DNA of 64,000 bases from Hippasteria phrygiana (taxonomy: Eukaryota; Echinodermata; Asteroidea; Valvatida; Goniasteridae): contig JAZGUH010000279.1 of NCBI GenBank assembly GCA_037893225.1, positions 682,001 to 746,000 of the forward strand, in the 5' to 3' direction. A program made the position numbers and the translations under genes. Below the pieces are notes generated by a model. The model saw only the letters and a program-made list of their open reading frames with translations. It made no database searches and was not told the DNA's origin. Below are positions 34,810 through 48,507 of this stretch, piece by piece (position 1 is the first letter of the stretch; each line of letters opens with the position of its first letter).

Positions 34810-37131
34810 GTTTGAATTTTCTCCACAAGTTTGAACTCTAAGAATCCGCCGATGATTGCAACATGTAGCGCCAGATCTAAGCTATCCATACATGTCAAAA
34901 TTACTGCATTTGGTTGATATTTCATGCAATTATAAATGAGTAAAGCAAGTCCATACCCCAGGGAATTTGACAGGCATGGAGCAATAAATAAAAGGTAATA
35001 TGCACACAGATGTTGGCCGGAAAGAAAATAAACATTGCGAGGTTTGAATTTTCTCTACAAGTTTTAACTCTGGGAAGCCGCCGATGATTGCAACATGTAG
35101 CGCCAGATCTAAGCTATCCATACATGTCAAAATTACTGTATTTGGTTGATATTTCATGCAATTATGAATGAGTAAAGCAAGTCCATACCCCAGGGAATTT
35201 GACAGGCATGGAGCAATAAATAAAAGGTAATCTGCACACAGATGGTGGCCGGGAAGAAAATAAACATTGCGAGGTTTGAATTTTCTCCACAAGTGTTAAC
35301 TCTAAGAAGCCGCCGATAATTGGAACATGTAGCGCCAGATCTAAGCTATCCATACATGTCAAAATTACTGAATTTGGTTGATATTTCATGCAATTATGAA
35401 TGAGTAAAACAAGTCCATACCCCAGGGAATTTGACAGGCATGGAGCAATAATTAAAAGGTAATCTGCACACAGATGGTGGCCGGGAAGAAAATAAACATT
35501 GCGAGGTTTGAATTTTCTCCACAAGTGTTAACTCTAAGAATCCGCCGATGATTGCAACATGTAGCGCCAGATCTAAGCTATCCATACATGTCAAAATTAC
35601 TGCATTTGGTTGATATTTCATGCAATTATAAATGAGTAAAGCAAGTCCATACCCCAGGGAATTTGACAGGCATGGAGCAATAAATAAAAGGTAATATGCA
35701 CACAGATGTTGGCCGGAAAGAAAATAAACATTGCGAGGTTTGAATTTTCTCCACAAGTTTTAACTCTAAGAAGCCGCCGATAATTGGAACATGTAGCGCC
35801 AGATCTAAGCTATCCATACATGTCAAAAGTACTGAATTTGGTTGATATTTCATGCAATTATGAATGAGTGTAAAGCAAGTCATACCCCAGGGAATTTGAC
35901 AGGCATGGAGCAATAAATAGAAGGTAATATGCACACAGATGTTGGCCGGAAAGAAAATAAACATTGCGAGGTTTGAATTTTCTCTACAAGTTTTAACTCT
36001 GGGAAGCCGCCGATGATTGCAACATGTAGCGCCCGATCTTAGCTATACATACATGTCAAAATTACTGCATTTGGTTGATATTTCATGCAATTATGAATGA
36101 GTAAAGCAAGTCCATACCCCAGGGAATTTGACAGGCATGGAGCAATAAATAAAAGGTAATATGCACACAGATGTTGGCCGGAAAGAAAATAAACATTGCG
36201 AGGTTTGAATTTTCTCCATAAGTTTGAACTCTAAGAATCCGCCGATGATTGCAACATGTAGCGCCAGATCTAAGCTATCCATACATGTCAAAAATACTGC
36301 ATTTGGTTGATATTTCATGCAATTATGAATGAATAAAGCAATTCCATACCCCAGGGAATTTGACATGCATGGAGCAATAAATAGACGGTAATATGTACAC
36401 AGATGTTGGGCGGAAAGAAAAATAAACATTGCGAGGTTTGAATTTTCTCTACATGTTTTAACTCTGGGAAGCCGCCGATGATTGCAACATGTAGCGCCAG
36501 ATCTAAGCAATACATACATGTCAAAATTACTGCATTTGGTTGATATTTCATGCAATTATGAATGAGTAAAGCAAGTCCATACCCCAGGGAATTTGACATG
36601 CATGGAGCAATAAATAGACGGTAATATGTACACAGATGTTGGCCGGAAAGAAAATAAACATTGCGAGGTTTGAATTTTCTCCACAAGTGTTAACTCTAAG
36701 AAGCCGCCGATAATTGGAACATGTAGCGCCAGATCTAAGCTATCCATACATGTCAAAATTACTGAATTTGGTTGATATTTCATGCAATTATGAATGAGTA
36801 AAGCAAGTCCATACCCCAGGGAATTTGACAGGCATGGAGCAATAATTAAAAGGTAATCTGCACACAGATGGTGGCCGGGAAGAAAATAAACATTGCGAGG
36901 TTTGAATTTTCTCCACAAGTGTTAACTCTAAGAAGCCGCCGATAATTGCAACATGTAGCGCCAGATCTAAGCTATCCATACATGTCAAAATTACTGAATT
37001 TGGTTGATATTTCATGCAATTATGAATGAGTAAAGCAAGTCCATACCCCAGGGAATTTGACATGCATGGAGCAATAAATAGACGGTAATATGTACACAGA
37101 TGTTGGCCGGAAAGAAAATAAACATTGCGAG
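34810..37131. repeat. Second 11-monomer HOR, copy 2, ten units (2322 bp)
   Basis: Order mT-mU-mA-(mA/mT-like)-233 bp unit-mF-mH-mI-mA-mB. All five private tags of copy 1 recur, at about 35404, 36036, 36214, 36340 and 36506. The mU unit that precedes mA in copy 1 is missing. The 233-bp unit at 35738 differs from its partner at 45 and 50. The mH unit carries one extra A. Confidence 0.85.
36203..36435. repeat. 233-bp monomer caused by an extra A
   Basis: An mH unit with five A at 36418-36422 where all other units read four. Unlike the mD/mQ indel, this is a single occurrence in a homopolymer, so a base-calling error is possible. Its partner at 33650 has four A. Confidence 0.85.
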
Positions 37132-38525
37132 GTTTGAATTTTCTCCACAAGTTTGAACTCTAAGAATCCGCCGATGATTGCAACATGTAGCGCCAGATCT
37201 AAGCTATCCATACATGTCAAAATTACTGCATTTGGTTGATATTTCATGCAATTATAAATGAGTAAAGCAAGTCCATACCCCAGGGAATTTGACAGGCATA
37301 GAGCAATAAATAAAAGGTAATATGCACACAGATGGTGGCCGGAAAGAAAATAAACATTGCGAGGTTTGAATTTTCTCCACAAGTGTTAACTCTAAGAAGC
37401 CGCCGATAATTGCAACATGTAGCGCCAGATCTAAGCTATCCATACATGTCAAAAGTACTGAATTTGGTTGATATTTCATGCAATTATGAATGAGTGTAAA
37501 GCAAGTCATACCCTAGGGAATTTGACAGGTATGGAGCAATAAATAGAAGGTAATATGCACACAGATGTTGGCCGGAAAGAAAATAAACATTGCGAGGTTT
37601 GAATTTTCTCTACAAGTTTTAACTCTGGGAAGCCGCCGATGATTGCAACATGTAGCGCCCGATCTAAGCTATACATACATGTCAAAATTACTGCATTTGG
37701 TTGATATTTCATGCAATTATGAATGAGTAAAGCAAGTCCATACCCCAGGGAATTTGACAGGCATGGAGCAATAAATAAAAGGTAATATGCACACAGATGT
37801 TGGCCGGAAAGAAAATAAACATTGCGAGGTTTGAATTTTCTCCACAAGTTTGAACTCTAAGAATCCGCCGATGATTGCAACATGTAGCGCCAGATCTAAG
37901 CTATCCATACATGTCAAAATTACTGCATTTGGTTGATATTTCATGCAATTATAAATGAGTAAAGCAAGTCCATACCCCAGGGAATTTGACAGGCATAGAG
38001 CAATAAATAAAAGGTAATATGCACACAGATGGTGGCCGGAAAGAAAATAAACATTGCGAGGTTTGAATTTTCTCCACAAGTGTTAACTCTAAGAAGCCGC
38101 CGATAATTGCAACATGTAGCGCCAGATCTAAGCTATCCATACATGTCAAAAGTACTGAATTTGGTTGATATTTCATGCAATTATGAATGAGTGTAAAGCA
38201 AGTCATACCCTAGGGAATTTGACAGGTATGGAGCAATAAATAGAAGGTAATATGCACACAGATGTTGGCCGGAAAGAAAATAAACATTGCGAGGTTTGAA
38301 TTTTCTCTACAAGTTTTAACTCTGGGAAGCCGCCGATGATTGCAACATGTAGCGCCCGATCTAAGCTATACATACATGTCAAAATTACTGCATTTGGTTG
38401 ATATTTCATGCAATTATGAATGAGTAAAGCAAGTCCATACCCCAGGGAATTTGACAGGCATGGAGCAATAAATAAAAGGTAATATGCACACAGATGTTGG
38501 CCGGAAAGAAAATAAACATTGCGAG
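37132..38525. repeat. Trimer mC-mD-mF in two tandem copies
   Basis: Copies at 37132-37828 and 37829-38525, period 697 bp (232 + 233 + 232). It is the shortest HOR in the window. Both copies carry the A169 tag of mC and the T150/T166/G92 tags of mD. Confidence 0.87.
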
Positions 38526-41500
38526 GTTTGAATTTTCTCTACAAGTTTTAACTCTGGGAAGCCGCCGATGATTGCAACATGTAGCGCCAGATCTAAGCTA
38601 TCCATACATGTCAAAATTACTGCATTTGGTTGATATTTCATGCAATTATAAATGAGTAAAGCAAGTCCATACCCCAGGGAATTTGACAGGCATGGAGCAA
38701 TAAATAGACGGTAATATGCACACAGATGGTGGCCGGAAAGAAAATAAACATTGCGAGGTTTGAATTTTCTCCACAAGTGTTAACTCTAAGAATCCGCCGA
38801 TAATTGCAACATGTAGCGCCAGATCTAAGCTATCCATACATGTCAAAAATACTGCATTTGGTTGATATTTCATGCAATTATGAATGAATAAAGCAAGTCC
38901 ATACCCCAGGGAATTTGACATGCATGGAGCAATAAATAGACGGTAATATGTACACAGATGTTGGCCGGAAAGAAAATAAACATTGCGAGGTTTGAATTTT
39001 CTCTACAAGTTTTAACTCTGGGAAGCCGCCGGTGATTGCAACATGTAGCGCCAGATCTAAGCTATACATACATGTCAAAATTACTGCATTTGGTTGATAT
39101 TTCATGCAATTATGAATGAGTAAAGCAAGTCCATACCCCAGGGAATTTGACATGCATGGAGCAATAAATAGACGGTAATATGTACACAGATGTTGGCCGG
39201 AAAGAAAATAAACATTGCGAGGTTTGAATTTTCTCTACAAGTTTTAACTCTGGGAAGCCGCCGGTGATTGCAACATGTAGCGCCAGATCTAAGCTATACA
39301 TACATGTCAAAATTACTGCATTTGGTTGATATTTCATGCAATTATGAATGAGTAAAGCAAGTCCATACCCCAGGGAATTTGACATGCATGGAGCAATAAA
39401 TAGACGGTAATATGTACACAGATGTTGTCCGGAAAGAAAATAAACATTGCGAGGTTTGAATTTTCTCCACAAGTTTGAACTCTAAGAATCCGCCGATGAT
39501 TGCAACATGTAGCGCCAGATCTAAGCTATCCATACATGTCAAAATTACTGCATTTGGTTGATATTTCATGCAATTATAAATGAGTAAAGCAAGTCCATAC
39601 CCCAGGGAATTTGACAGGCATGGAGCAATAAATAGACGGTAATATGTACACAGATGTTGGCCGGAAAGAAAATAAACATTGCGAGGTTTGAATTTTCTCC
39701 ACAAGTTTGAACTCTAAGAATCCGCCGATGATTGCAACATGTAGCGCCAGATCTAAGCTATCCATACATGTCAAAATTACTGAATTTGGTTGATATTTCA
39801 TGCAATTATGAATGAGTGTAAAGCAAGTCATACCCCAGGGAATTTGACAGGCATGGAGCAATAAATAGAAGGTAATATGCACACAGATGTTGGCCGGAAA
39901 GAAAATAAACATTGCGAGGTTTGAATTTTCTCTACAAGTTTTAACTCTGGGAAGCCGCCGATGATTGCAACATGTAGCGCCCGATCTAAGCTATCCATAC
40001 ATGTCAAAATTACTGAATTTGGTTGATATTTCATGCAATTATGAATGAGTAAAGCAAGTCCATACCCCAGGGAATTTGACATGCATGGAGCAATAAATAG
40101 ACGGTAATATGTACACAGATGTTGGCCGGAAAGAAAATAAACATTGCGAGGTTTGAATTTTCTCCACAAGTTTGAACTCTAAGAATCCGCCGATGATTGC
40201 AACATGTAGCGCCAGATCTAAGCTATCCATACATGTCAAAATTACTGCATTTGGTTGATATTTCATGCAATTATAAATGAGTAAAGCAAGTCCATACCCC
40301 AGGGAATTTGACAGGCATAGAGCAATAAATAAAAGGTAATATGCACACAGATGGTGGCCGGAAAGAAAATAAACATTGCGAGGTTTGAATTTTCTCCACA
40401 AGTGTTAACTCTAAGAAGCCGCCGATAATTGCAACATGTAGCGCCAGATCTAAGCTATCCATACATCTCAAAATTACTGAATTTTGTTGATATGTCATGC
40501 AATTATGAATGAGTAAAGCAAGTCCATACCCCAGGGAATTTGACATGCATGGAGCAATAAATAGACGGTAACATGTACACAGATGTTGGCCGGAAAGAAA
40601 ATAAACATTGCGAGGTTTGAATTTTCTCCACAAGTTTTAACTCTAAGAAGCCGCCGATGATTGCAACATGTAGCGCCCGATCTAAGCTATACATACATGT
40701 CAAAATTACTGCATTTGGTTGATATTTCATGCAATTATGAATGAGTAAAGCAAGTCCATACCCCAGGGAATTTGACAGGCATGGAGCAATAAATAAAAGG
40801 TAATATGCACACAGATGTTGGCCGGAAAGAAAATAAACATTGCGAGGTTTGAATTTTCTCCACAAGTTTGAACTCTAAGAATCCGCCGATGATTGCAACA
40901 TGTAGCGCCAGATCTAAGCTATCCATACATGTCAAAAATACTGCATTTGGTTGATATTTCATGCAATTATGAATGAATAAAGCAAGTCCATACCCCAGGG
41001 AATTTGACATGCATGGAGCAATAAATAGACGGTAATATGTACACAGATGTTGGGCGGAAAGAAAATAAACATTGCGAGGTTTGAATTTTCTCTACATGTT
41101 TTAACTCTGGGAAGCCGCCGATGATTGCAACATGTAGCGCCAGATCTAAGCTATACATACATGTCAAAATTACTGCATTTGGTTGATATTTCATGCAATT
41201 ATGAATTAGTAAAGCAAGTCCATACCCCAGGGAATTTGACATGCATGGAGCAATAAATAGACGGTAATATGTACACAGATGTTGGCCGGAAAGAAAATAA
41301 ACATTGCGAGGTTTGAATTTTCTCTACAAGTTTTAACTCTGGGAAGCCGCCGATGATTGCAACATGTAGCGCCAGATCTAAGCTATCCATACATGTCAAA
41401 ATTACTGAATTTGGTTGATATTTCATGCAATTATGAATGAGTGTAAAGCAAGTCATACCCCAGGGAATTTGACAGGCATGGAGCAATAAATAGAAGGTAA

Positions 41501-44500
41501 TATGCACACAGATGTTGGCCGGAAAGAAAATAAACATTGCGAGGTTTGAATTTTCTCTACAAGTTTTAACTCTGGGAAGCCGCCGATGATTGCAACATGT
41601 AGCGCCCGATCTAAGCTATCCATACATGTCAAAATTACTGAATTTGGTTGATATTTCATGCAATTATGAATGAGTAAAGCAAGTCCATACCCCAGGGAAT
41701 TTGACATGCATGGAGCAATAAATAGACGGTAATATGTACACAGATGTTGGCCGGAAAGAAAATAAACATTGCGAGGTTTGAATTTTCTCCACAAGTTTGA
41801 ACTCTAAGAATCCGCCGATGATTGCAACATGTAGCGCCAGATCTAAGCTATCCATACATGTCAAAATTACTGCATTTGGTTGATATTTCATGCAATTATA
41901 AATGAGTAAAGCAAGTCCATACCCCAGGGAATTTGACAGGCATAGAGCAATAAATAAAAGGTAATATGCACACAGATGGTGGCCGGAAAGAAAATAAACA
42001 TTGCGAGGTTTGAATTTTCTCCACAAGTGTTAACTCTAAGAAGCCGCCGATAATTGCAACATGTAGCGCCAGATCTAAGCTATCCATACATGTCAAAAGT
42101 ACTGAATTTGGTTGATATTTCATGCAATTATGAATGAGTGTAAAGCAAGTCATACCCTAGGGAATTTGACAGGTATGGAGCAATAAATAGAAGGTAATAT
42201 GCACACAGATGTTGGCCGGAAAGAAAATAAACATTGCGAGGTTTGAATTTTCTCTACAAGTTTTAACTCTGGGAAGCCGCCGATGATTGCAACATGTAGC
42301 GCCCGATCTAAGCTATACATACATGTCAAAATTACTGCATTTGGTTGATATTTCATGCAATTATGAATGAGTAAAGCAAGTCCATACCCCAGGGAATTTG
42401 ACAGGCATGGAGCAATAAATAAAAGGTAATATGCACACAGATGTTGGCCGGAAAGAAAATAAACATTGCGAGGTTTGAATTTTCTCCACAAGTTTGAACT
42501 CTAAGAATCCGCCGATGATTGCAACATGTAGCGCCAGATCTAAGCTATCCATACATGTCAAAAATACTGCATTTGGTTGATATTTCATGCAATTATGAAT
42601 GAATAAAGCAAGTCCATACCCCAGGGAATTTGACATGCATGGAGCAATAAATAGACGGTAATATGTACACAGATGTTGGGCGGAAAGAAAATAAACATTG
42701 CGAGGTTTGAATTTTCTCTACATGTTTTAACTCTGGGAAGCCGCCGATGATTGCAACATGTAGCGCCAGATCTAAGCTATACATACATGTCAAAATTACT
42801 GCATTTGGTTGATATTTCATGCAATTATGAATGAGTAAAGCAAGTCCATACCCCAGGGAATTTGACATGCATGGAGCAATAAATAGACGGTAATATGTAC
42901 ACAGATGTTGGCCGGAAAGAAAATAAACATTGCGAGGTTTGAATTTTCTCTACAAGTTTTAACTCTGGGAAGCCGCCGATGATTGCAACATGTAGCGCCA
43001 GATCTAAGCTATCCATACATGTCAAAATTACTGCATTTGGTTGATATTTCATGCAATTATAAATGAGTAAAGCAAGTCCATACCCCAGGGAATTTGACAG
43101 GCATGGAGCAATAAATAGACGGTAATATGCACACAGATGGTGGCCGGAAAGAAAATAAACATTGCGAGGTTTGAATTTTCTCCACAAGTGTTAACTCTAA
43201 GAATCCGCCGATAATTGCAACATGTAGCGCCAGATCTAAGCTATCCATACATGTCAAAAATACTGCATTTGGTTGATATTTCATGCAATTATGAATGAAT
43301 AAAGCAAGTCCATACCCCAGGGAATTTGACATGCATGGAGCAATAAATAGACGGTAATATGTACACAGATGTTGGCCGGAAAGAAAATAAACATTGCGAG
43401 GTTTGAATTTTCTCTACAAGTTTTAACTCTGGGAAGCCGCCGGTGATTGCAACATGTAGCGCCAGATCTAAGCTATACATACATGTCAAAATTACTGCAT
43501 TTGGTTGATATTTCATGCAATTATGAATGAGTAAAGCAAGTCCATACCCCAGGGAATTTGACATGCATGGAGCAATAAATAGACGGTAATATGTACACAG
43601 ATGTTGGCCGGAAAGAAAATAAACATTGCGAGGTTTGAATTTTCTCTACAAGTTTTAACTCTGGGAAGCCGCCGGTGATTGCAACATGTAGCGCCAGATC
43701 TAAGCTATACATACATGTCAAAATTACTGCATTTGGTTGATATTTCATGCAATTATGAATGAGTAAAGCAAGTCCATACCCCAGGGAATTTGACATGCAT
43801 GGAGCAATAAATAGACGGTAATATGTACACAGATGTTGTCCGGAAAGAAAATAAACATTGCGAGGTTTGAATTTTCTCCACAAGTTTGAACTCTAAGAAT
43901 CCGCCGATGATTGCAACATGTAGCGCCAGATCTAAGCTATCCATACATGTCAAAATTACTGCATTTGGTTGATATTTCATGCAATTATAAATGAGTAAAG
44001 CAAGTCCATACCCCAGGGAATTTGACAGGCATGGAGCAATAAATAGACGGTAATATGTACACAGATGTTGGCCGGAAAGAAAATAAACATTGCGAGGTTT
44101 GAATTTTCTCCACAAGTTTGAACTCTAAGAATCCGCCGATGATTGCAACATGTAGCGCCAGATCTAAGCTATCCATACATGTCAAAATTACTGAATTTGG
44201 TTGATATTTCATGCAATTATGAATGAGTGTAAAGCAAGTCATACCCCAGGGAATTTGACAGGCATGGAGCAATAAATAGAAGGTAATATGCACACAGATG
44301 TTGGCCGGAAAGAAAATAAACATTGCGAGGTTTGAATTTTCTCTACAAGTTTTAACTCTGGGAAGCCGCCGATGATTGCAACATGTAGCGCCCGATCTAA
44401 GCTATACATACATGTCAAAATTACTGCATTTGGTTGATATTTCATGCAATTATGAATGAGTAAAGCAAGTCCATACCCCAGGGAATTTGACAGGCATGGA

Positions 44501-45489
44501 GCAATAAATAAAAGGTAATATGCACACAGATGTTGGCCGGAAAGAAAATAAACATTGCGAGGTTTGAATTTTCTCCACAAGTTTGAACTCTAAGAATCCG
44601 CCGATGATTGCAACATGTAGCGCCAGATCTAAGCTATCCATACATGTCAAAATTACTGCATTTAGTTGATATTTCATGCAATTATAAATGAGTAAAGCAA
44701 GTCCATACCCCAGGGAATTTGACAGGCATGGAGCAATAAATAGACGGTAATATGCACACAGATGTTGGCCGGAAAGAAAATAAACATTGCGAGGTTTGAA
44801 TTTTCTCTACAAGTTTTAACTCTGGGAAGCCGCCGATGATTGCAACATGTAGCGCCCGATCTAAGCTATACATACATGTCAAAATTACTGCATTTGGTTG
44901 ATATTTCATGCAATTATGAATGAGTAAAGCAAGTCCATACCCCAGGGAATTTGACAGGCATGGAGCAATAAATAAAAGGTAATATGCACACAGATGTTGG
45001 CCGGAAAGAAAATAAACATTGCGAGGTTTGAATTTTCTCCACAAGTTTGAACTCTAAGAATCCGCCGATGATTGCAACATGTAGCGCCAGATCTAAGCTA
45101 TCCATACATGTCAAAAATACTGCATTTGGTTGATATTTCATGCAATTATGAATGAATAAAGCAAGTCCATACCCCAGGGAATTTGACATGCATGGAGCAA
45201 TAAATAGACGGTAATATGTACACAGATGTTGGGCGGAAAGAAAATAAACATTGCGAGGTTTGAATTTTCTCCACAAGTTTGAACTCTAAGAATCCGCCGA
45301 TGATTGCAACATGTAGCGCCAGATCTAAGCTATCCATACATGTCAAAAGTACTGCATTTGGTTGATATTTCATGCAATTATAAATGAGTAAAGCAAGTCC
45401 ATACCCCAGGGAATTTGACAGGCATAGAGCAATAAATAAAAGGTAATATGCACACAGATGGTGGCCGGAAAGAAAATAAACATTGCGAG
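38526..45489. repeat. Mixed cassettes between the trimer and the 13-monomer HOR
   Basis: Order mJ-mK-mL-mM-mP2-mQ-mZ-mC-mE2-(mF-like)-mH-mI-(233 bp)-mZ-mC-mD-mF-mH-mI-mJ-mK-mL-mM-mP2-mQ-mF-mR-mF-mH-mC. The six-unit string mJ to mQ occurs at 38526-39918 and 42937-44329 (offset 4411). A 233-bp unit followed by mZ-mC occurs at 39686-40382 and 41311-42007 (offset 1625). Single-base private changes are C at 40467 and T at 41207. Confidence 0.75.
39919..40150. repeat. Monomer class mZ (mF head, mB tail)
   Basis: The head is mF (T15, GG at 31-32, C64). From 77 on it is mB (C77, A98, T164, AGACGG, T194). Further copies at 41544 and 48044 also lie between a 233-bp unit and mC. Confidence 0.75.
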
Positions 45490-48400
45490 GTTTGAATTTT
45501 CTCCACAAGTGTTAACTCTAAGAAGCCGCCGATAATTGCAACATGTAGCGCCAGATCTAAGCTATCCATACATGTCAAAATTACTGAATTTTGTTGATAT
45601 GTCATGCAATTATGAATGAGTAAAGCAAGTCCATACCCCAGGGAATTTGACATGCATGGAGCAATAAATAGACGGTAACATGTACACAGATGTTGGCCGG
45701 AAAGAAAATAAACATTGCGAGGTTTGAATTTTCTCCACAAGTTTTAACTCTAAGAAGCCGCCGATGATTGCAACATGTAGCGCCAGATCTAAGCTATCCA
45801 TACATGTCAAAAGTACTGAATTTGGTTGATATTTCATGCAATTATGAATGAGTGTAAAGCAAGTCATACCCTAGGGAATTTGACAGGTATGGAGCAATAA
45901 ATAGAAGGTAATATGCACACAGATGTTGGCCGGAAAGAAAATAAACATTGCGAGGTTTGAATTTTCTCTACAAGTTTTAACTCTGGGAAGCCGCCGATGA
46001 TTGCAACATGTAGCGCCCGATCTAAGCTATACATACATGTCAAAATTACTGCATTTGGTTGATATTTCATGCAATTATGAATGAGTAAAGCAAGTCCATA
46101 CCCCAGGGAATTTGACAGGCATGGAGCAATAAATAAAAGGTAATATGCACACAGATGTTGGCCGGAAAGAAAATAAACATTGCGAGGTTTGAATTTTCTC
46201 CACAAGTTTGAACTCTAAGAATCCGCCGATGATTGCAACATGTAGCGCCAGATCTAAGCTATCCATACATGTCAAAAATACTGCATTTGGTTGATATTTC
46301 ATGCAATTATGAATGAATAAAGCAAGTCCATACCCCAGGGAATTTGACATGCATGGAGCAATAAATAGACGGTAATATGTACACAGATGTTGGGCGGAAA
46401 GAAAATAAACATTGCGAGGTTTGAATTTTCTCTACATGTTTTAACTCTGGGAAGCCGCCGATGATTGCAACATGTAGCGCCAGATCTAAGCTATACATAC
46501 ATGTCAAAATTACTGCATTTGGTTGATATTTCATGCAATTATGAATGAGTAAAGCAAGTCCATACCCCAGGGAATTTGACATGCATGGAGCAATAAATAG
46601 ACGGTAATATGTACACAGATGTTGGCCGGAAAGAAAATAAACATTGCGAGGTTTGAATTTTCTCTACAAGTTTTAACTCTGGGAAGCCGCCGATGATTGC
46701 AACATGTAGCGCCAGATCTAAGCTATCCATACATGTCAAAATTACTGCATTTGGTTGATATTTCATGCAATTATAAATGAGTAAAGCAAGTCCATACCCC
46801 AGGGAATTTGACAGGCATGGAGCAATAAATAGACGGTAATATGCACACAGATGGTGGCCGGAAAGAAAATAAACATTGCGAGGTTTGAATTTTCTCCACA
46901 AGTGTTAACTCTAAGAATCCGCCGATAATTGCAACATGTAGCGCCAGATCTAAGCTATCCATACATGTCAAAAATACTGCATTTGGTTGATATTTCATGC
47001 AATTATGAATGAATAAAGCAAGTCCATACCCCAGGGAATTTGACATGCATGGAGCAATAAATAGACGGTAATATGTACACAGATGTTGGCCGGAAAGAAA
47101 ATAAACATTGCGAGGTTTGAATTTTCTCTACAAGTTTTAACTCTGGGAAGCCGCCGGTGATTGCAACATGTAGCGCCAGATCTAAGCTATACATACATGT
47201 CAAAATTACTGCATTTGGTTGATATTTCATGCAATTATGAATGAGTAAAGCAAGTCCATACCCCAGGGAATTTGACATGCATGGAGCAATAAATAGACGG
47301 TAATATGTACACAGATGTTGGCCGGAAAGAAAATAAACATTGCGAGGTTTGAATTTTCTCTACAAGTTTTAACTCTGGGAAGCCGCCGGTGATTGCAACA
47401 TGTAGCGCCAGATCTAAGCTATACATACATGTCAAAATTACTGCATTTGGTTGATATTTCATGCAATTATGAATGAGTAAAGCAAGTCCATACCCCAGGG
47501 AATTTGACATGCATGGAGCAATAAATAGACGGTAATATGTACACAGATGTTGTCCGGAAAGAAAATAAACATTGCGAGGTTTGAATTTTCTCCACAAGTT
47601 TGAACTCTAAGAATCCGCCGATGATTGCAACATGTAGCGCCAGATCTAAGCTATCCATACATGTCAAAATTACTGCATTTGGTTGATATTTCATGCAATT
47701 ATAAATGAGTAAAGCAAGTCCATACCCCAGGGAATTTGACAGGCATGGAGCAATAAATAGACGGTAATATGTACACAGATGTTGGCCGGAAAGAAAATAA
47801 ACATTGCGAGGTTTGAATTTTCTCCACAAGTTTGAACTCTAAGAATCCGCCGATGATTGCAACATGTAGCGCCAGATCTAAGCTATCCATACATGTCAAA
47901 ATTACTGAATTTGGTTGATATTTCATGCAATTATGAATGAGTGTAAAGCAAGTCATACCCCAGGGAATTTGACAGGCATGGAGCAATAAATAGAAGGTAA
48001 TATGCACACAGATGTTGGCCGGAAAGAAAATAAACATTGCGAGGTTTGAATTTTCTCTACAAGTTTTAACTCTGGGAAGCCGCCGATGATTGCAACATGT
48101 AGCGCCCGATCTAAGCTATCCATACATGTCAAAATTACTGAATTTGGTTGATATTTCATGCAATTATGAATGAGTAAAGCAAGTCCATACCCCAGGGAAT
48201 TTGACATGCATGGAGCAATAAATAGACGGTAATATGTACACAGATGTTGGCCGGAAAGAAAATAAACATTGCGAGGTTTGAATTTTCTCCACAAGTTTGA
48301 ACTCTAAGAATCCGCCGATGATTGCAACATGTAGCGCCAGATCTAAGCTATCCATACATGTCAAAATTACTGCATTTGGTTGATATTTCATGCAATTATA

Positions 48401-48507
48401 AATGAGTAAAGCAAGTCCATACCCCAGGGAATTTGACAGGCATAGAGCAATAAATAAAAGGTAATATGCACACAGATGGTGGCCGGAAAGAAAATAAACA
48501 TTGCGAG
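45490..48507. repeat. 13-monomer HOR, copy 1 (3018 bp)
   Basis: Order mE2-mD2-mF-mH-mI-mJ-mK-mL-mM-mP2-mQ-mZ-mC. It includes two 233-bp units (45722 and 47811), hence 13 x 232 + 2. The T103/G112/C190 tags of mE2 mark the start. Confidence 0.83.

Noticed and set aside
36091..36555. A longer minus-strand frame (154 codons) near 36.1-36.6 kb
   Set aside because: It exists only because the extra A at 36418-36422 joins two frames of adjacent monomers. It has no other support.
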